DNA from: Flavobacteriaceae bacterium
Lineage (GTDB): Bacteria > Bacteroidota > Bacteroidia > Flavobacteriales > Flavobacteriaceae
Direction of reading: 5' to 3'
Length of the DNA stretch: 6,333 nucleotides
NCBI GenBank assembly: GCA_030618945.1
Contig: JAUXCI010000151.1
Coordinates: 1-6,333 of the forward strand
Shown here: one piece after another, positions 4,039-6,333 of the stretch
Numbering within the stretch: position 1 is the stretch's first letter
Layout of the letters: each line of letters begins with the position of its first letter
Position numbers and translations under genes: made by a program
The notes under the pieces: model-generated
What the model was told of the DNA's origin: nothing
Seen by the model: the letters and a program-made list of their open reading frames with translations, nothing else
The model's database searches: none

Positions 4039-6333
4039 TTATTCATCCTCACCATTTTCTTCGCCATACAAAGCTTTGCCCATGCGGTATTTGATATCGT
4101 AGTTGATGATAAAATCCAACTCTTCTTCTGTGAAACCATAGTGTTGGGCTAATACGGTGTCGATTTGGTCGATGACGTCTTTAGCCTGTGCAGGGTAATA
4201 CTCATTATACTCTATATAACCGCTTTCATATTTTCTAGATTTTCTTTCTGCAGTTTCTGTTAGAAGCAAATCGTAAGCCTTAATTAAGGGATTGAATTCA
4301 CTTTCGATATTTCTAGGAATACGGAAATTGTCAATACTTGCAGAATTAAAGTCACGACAATTGCTATGAGATTTATAGTATAAATAAAATATGCTCGAAG
4401 TAAGAACTGAGGTAATCATGGCTGAATGGTCAATCGATTTTCCTGCAATAGTATGATAATGTGATGATTTATCACTTGCATTTCCTTTTGGCTCAAAAGG
4501 CAGAGATCTTACCCAATAAGTAGGTCCGTCATGAAACCATGTACATGCTGAATTCCCATAAATATTTGGCATCAATTGAAAGGGAGAAATCTTATGAAGT
4601 ATTGAGTTATGCTTGATATTTCCACTTTTTTGAGGAATATTTTCAATAATTACGGCTTCCTCATAGAATATATTTTCAAACAATGATATTCGCTCATTTT
4701 GATACCAATGATGATATTTTGAATGATATGGTTTACCTTTTGTGTTTTTTTGTACATAAACAGATAATCTTTGTTCTACACCATCAAATAATTTGCCTGG
4801 TCTATTAGAAAAGGTAGACATCCAACTTTTTGTTGAATTGATTCTTTTAATCATAGGCTTAAATCTTTTACCCGAGCATATGCTAATTGGAATTATTTGA
4901 CCTGTATACGTATCAATTGAACTTAAGTACTTCAAACGCTCCAAAACTAAACTATAAAGGTTTTTACCAGCAAGTGTATCAAATTGGTTCGGATTAAATG
5001 AATAACTAACCTTTCGTAATTGAACATAAGGCGGATTTCCAATAATCACATCAAAGCCGCCTCCGTTGGACTCCGGACGGGCATGTCCGCCATTGCCTGC
5101 AAGAATTTGATAAAACTCGGCAAACCAATGGAAGGGCTGGTGGGTAGTCAGCCAATTTTCAAAAGCTGCCGGGTTTGCTTCTGCATCTATACCGTAGTTG
5201 GTTGCCAAATACACATTCAGTTTATGATTGAGTTCTTTGAGTCTTGTATTTAATTCGGCTTTTGCTTGTTTGAAACTGTGGCTACCCTGGTCATCAATCA
5301 ATTGTGCGTTTTGGAAATGACTATATGCCTTGCTAACCAACTCAAATTCTTCTTTAAACGTATCAAGTTTTTCCTGTGCAAAAAGTGGTTCTTTTTTCTG
5401 AATTGTTTGCAACAGTTGATTTTCAGTAGCAAAACCAATTAAGGTATTTCCTGAACGAATATTAAAGTCAATATCGGGCAAGGGTTCCAGGCCAAAGTTT
5501 TCTCTTCTCGGGTTTAAGTCCACAGTGGCTACCAGTTTGAGGAATAAGCGGAGTTTTGCAATTTCAACGGCTTCTTTCATGATATCAACTCCGTAGAGGT
5601 TGTTCAGAATGATGTTCTTGAAAATATAGTATTGCAGGTTGGGGTGGTTTTCTGCGTTTGCCTCAGCAAGCGTATCTTCAAAGAATTTATGTTTACGGGG
5701 TTCTTCTGCAACGAACTGTTCCATACGGGTAATGCATGCTTCATAGAGGGGTTCGAGGATATTTAAGGCAGCAAACAAAAAAGCTCCGGAACCACAAGTG
5801 GGATCGAGGATAGTTACTTTTTTTATTGCTTTGTAGAAATGGCGAATAAACCTGGGGTCTTGGGTGTTCTCAATTAAATCTTGAGTAAATTGCCTGATAT
5901 TGAGGTTGTAAGTAATTAGATCGTTGATATGGGTAATTTCGCCATTTTCAATTTTGCCTTTTATTTCGGCATAGCGTTTTCTTCGTTCAATCAGTTCACG
6001 GTAAATTTCAGTAGGCAAAGCAATTTCTTGTGGCGCTTTTTGGTTCCAGGGTTTGCGTATTTCCCAAAGGTGCTCAGAGGTATCTTCCTGAACAAGTTCA
6101 TTTTCAAGACCAGGCAGAAAACCTGCCTTTACCTCTTCAGGGAGGTCATCAAATAGATCGCCTTCTCTCGGGACGCCTTTTTTTACTGCATCGTAGATGT
6201 AGGTGTCGCCGCTGTTTTTTAGGAATTGCCACACTTCCCCTTCGACTTCGCTCAGGGAAGGAATCCCGCTGGTCCCTTTTGTACCCCCTCCGCCTCCGGC
6301 ACCTCCCCAAGGGGAGGACAGGGGAGGAACCCC
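4039..6333 (-). CDS. Eco57I-like adenine-specific DNA methyltransferase (N-terminus outside window)
   Basis: Numbering here starts at the GTG codon at 6234-6232, the first possible start in the window. It is probably not the true start: the frame is open for 33 more codons to the edge, and proteins of this family are usually 1000 residues or longer. AdoMet motif I is DPTCGSGAFLFAA (144-156). LYGVDIMKEAVEIAKLRL (213-230) fits motif II, IRSGNTLIG (259-267) motif III, and FDVIIGNPPYVQL (394-405) contains catalytic NPPY (400-403), the adenine-N6 signature. KLFDGVEQRLSVYV (481-494) is a later catalytic-domain strand. Residues about 405-695 are the target-recognition region, ending SNCRDFNSASIDNFRIPRN as in TaqI/Eco57I-type C-terminal domains. 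The tail YYPAQAKDVIDQIDTVLAQH to the end is the usual helical C-terminus. It methylates adenine in a specific DNA site. Whether the missing N-terminus carries a nuclease (type IIG) or not (BREX/DISARM-like methylase) cannot be seen. Odd points are two dispersed repeats in frame at the 5' end, a G+C-rich in-frame insert before NPPY and a low-G+C recognition region. Confidence 0.9.
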   Translation of the reverse strand, partial: GVPPLSSPWGGAGGGGGTKGTSGIPSLSEVEGEVWQFLKNSGDTYIYDAVKKGVPREGDLFDDLPEEVKAGFLPGLENELVQEDTSEHLWEIRKPWNQKAPQEIALPTEIYRELIERRKRYAEIKGKIENGEITHINDLITYNLNIRQFTQDLIENTQDPRFIRHFYKAIKKVTILDPTCGSGAFLFAALNILEPLYEACITRMEQFVAEEPRKHKFFEDTLAEANAENHPNLQYYIFKNIILNNLYGVDIMKEAVEIAKLRLFLKLVATVDLNPRRENFGLEPLPDIDFNIRSGNTLIGFATENQLLQTIQKKEPLFAQEKLDTFKEEFELVSKAYSHFQNAQLIDDQGSHSFKQAKAELNTRLKELNHKLNVYLATNYGIDAEANPAAFENWLTTHQPFHWFAEFYQILAGNGGHARPESNGGGFDVIIGNPPYVQLRKVSYSFNPNQFDTLAGKNLYSLVLERLKYLSSIDTYTGQIIPISICSGKRFKPMIKRINSTKSWMSTFSNRPGKLFDGVEQRLSVYVQKNTKGKPYHSKYHHWYQNERISLFENIFYEEAVIIENIPQKSGNIKHNSILHKISPFQLMPNIYGNSACTWFHDGPTYWVRSLPFEPKGNASDKSSHYHTIAGKSIDHSAMITSVLTSSIFYLYYKSHSNCRDFNSASIDNFRIPRNIESEFNPLIKAYDLLLTETAERKSRKYESGYIEYNEYYPAQAKDVIDQIDTVLAQHYGFTEEELDFIINYDIKYRMGKALYGEENGEDE
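5056..5100 (-). repeat. G+C-rich in-frame segment before the NPPY motif, possible repeat insertion
   Basis: Bases 5051-5100 are 66% G+C (33 of 50), against 33% just left and 43% just right. On the minus strand they encode GNGGHARPESNGGG (residues 380-393), directly before FDVIIGNPPY. In this family the run from the aromatic WF.EF..I segment to GGFDV is usually short, so these residues look like an insertion that keeps the frame. It contains a small hairpin (CGGAC 5074-5078 with GTCCG 5085-5089) and shares the 9-mer CCGCCTCCG (5057-5065) with the dispersed repeat at the right edge (6290-6298). Confidence 0.4.
6238..6257. repeat. Dispersed CCCTTCGACTTCGCTCAGGG repeat inside the methyltransferase frame
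   Basis: The 20 bases form an imperfect palindrome (CCCT 6238-6241 against AGGG 6254-6257). The motif CTTCGACT(T/C)CGCTCAG(G) is, to my knowledge, a common dispersed intergenic repeat in Bacteroidota and some other phyla. Here it is read in frame on the minus strand as SLSEVEG, immediately before the conserved VWQFLKNSGDTYIY segment. Confidence 0.6.
6283..6333. repeat. Dispersed CCTCCCCAAGGGGAGG repeat at the window edge
   Basis: The core CCTCCCC (6302-6308) pairs with GGGGAGG (6311-6317). GGGGAGGA is repeated at 6311-6318 and 6321-6328. The flank CCGCCTCCGG belongs to the same element. This arrangement is familiar as a dispersed element in Bacteroidota intergenic regions, often mistranslated as SSPWGGAGGGG, which is exactly the minus-strand frame here. 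The element may continue past the window. It has no stop in the methyltransferase frame. Confidence 0.6.

Noticed and set aside
5020..5253. 77-codon plus-strand open frame
   Set aside because: It is antisense to the NPPY region of the methylase. Its content is a mirror of the conserved minus-strand coding sequence.
5929..6156. 75-codon plus-strand open frame with a hydrophobic N-terminus
   Set aside because: It is antisense to the methylase. Phe-rich hydrophobicity is expected opposite Lys/Glu-rich coding sequence and is not evidence of a membrane protein.
6232..6234. GTG as the true start of the methylase
   Set aside because: An AGGGGA stretch lies close upstream, but it comes from the dispersed repeat. 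The frame is open to the edge, and the family normally has a long N-terminal region.
6302..6317. G+C-rich hairpin at the right edge as an intrinsic terminator
   Set aside because: It has no T-run on either strand and lies inside an open coding frame. It fits a dispersed palindromic repeat better.
1..6333. CRISPR array, tRNA or rRNA genes, insertion-sequence transposase
   Set aside because: No regularly spaced repeats with unique spacers, no cloverleaf or rRNA segment, and no transposase motifs were found on either strand.

Overview
The window looks like a Bacteroidota chromosome. It has moderate to low G+C, a partial gene at the left edge whose N-terminus reads as a Bacteroidota-type phosphoglucosamine mutase, a TAnnTTTG-type promoter element in front of it, and G+C-rich dispersed repeats of the kind scattered through Bacteroidota genomes. 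I cannot name the genus. Every gene I can support is on the minus strand, so the layout below runs from the right edge to the left.

Right edge to 4039: a large Eco57I-like adenine-specific DNA methyltransferase, cut off at its N-terminus by the window. Its reading frame stays open to the edge and passes through two dispersed repeats. A third G+C-rich in-frame segment lies just before the catalytic NPPY motif. The target-recognition part (about 4196-5035) is much poorer in G+C than the rest of the gene.

4024-2396: a GHKL (Hsp90/MutL/MORC-type) ATPase of 542 residues, 14 bases after the methyltransferase. Its C-terminal domain carries conserved acidic residues that may form a PD-(D/E)XK-like nuclease. 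This is the most interesting gene in the window.

2395-2242: an apparent gap that is not empty. It encodes a decayed copy of the methyltransferase C-terminus and runs into the start of the next gene.

2252-588: a 554-residue Schlafen-AlbA_2 / RecG-like ATP-binding protein with winged-helix segments, probably the regulatory or sensor component.

587-59: no intact gene. The stretch holds a frameshifted DprA/SMF-like remnant (464-250), triplicated TAAGATAG words, a 50-base G+C-rich island and a possible promoter for the housekeeping gene glmM, which runs off the left edge.

Taken together, the three large genes look like one co-oriented restriction-modification-like defence operon: a modification methylase, a GHKL ATPase with a possible nuclease domain, and an AlbA_2 regulator. 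It appears to be inserted upstream of glmM at a site with signs of earlier gene turnover (two gene remnants). The domain calls rest on motifs read by eye. The joint function is inference.
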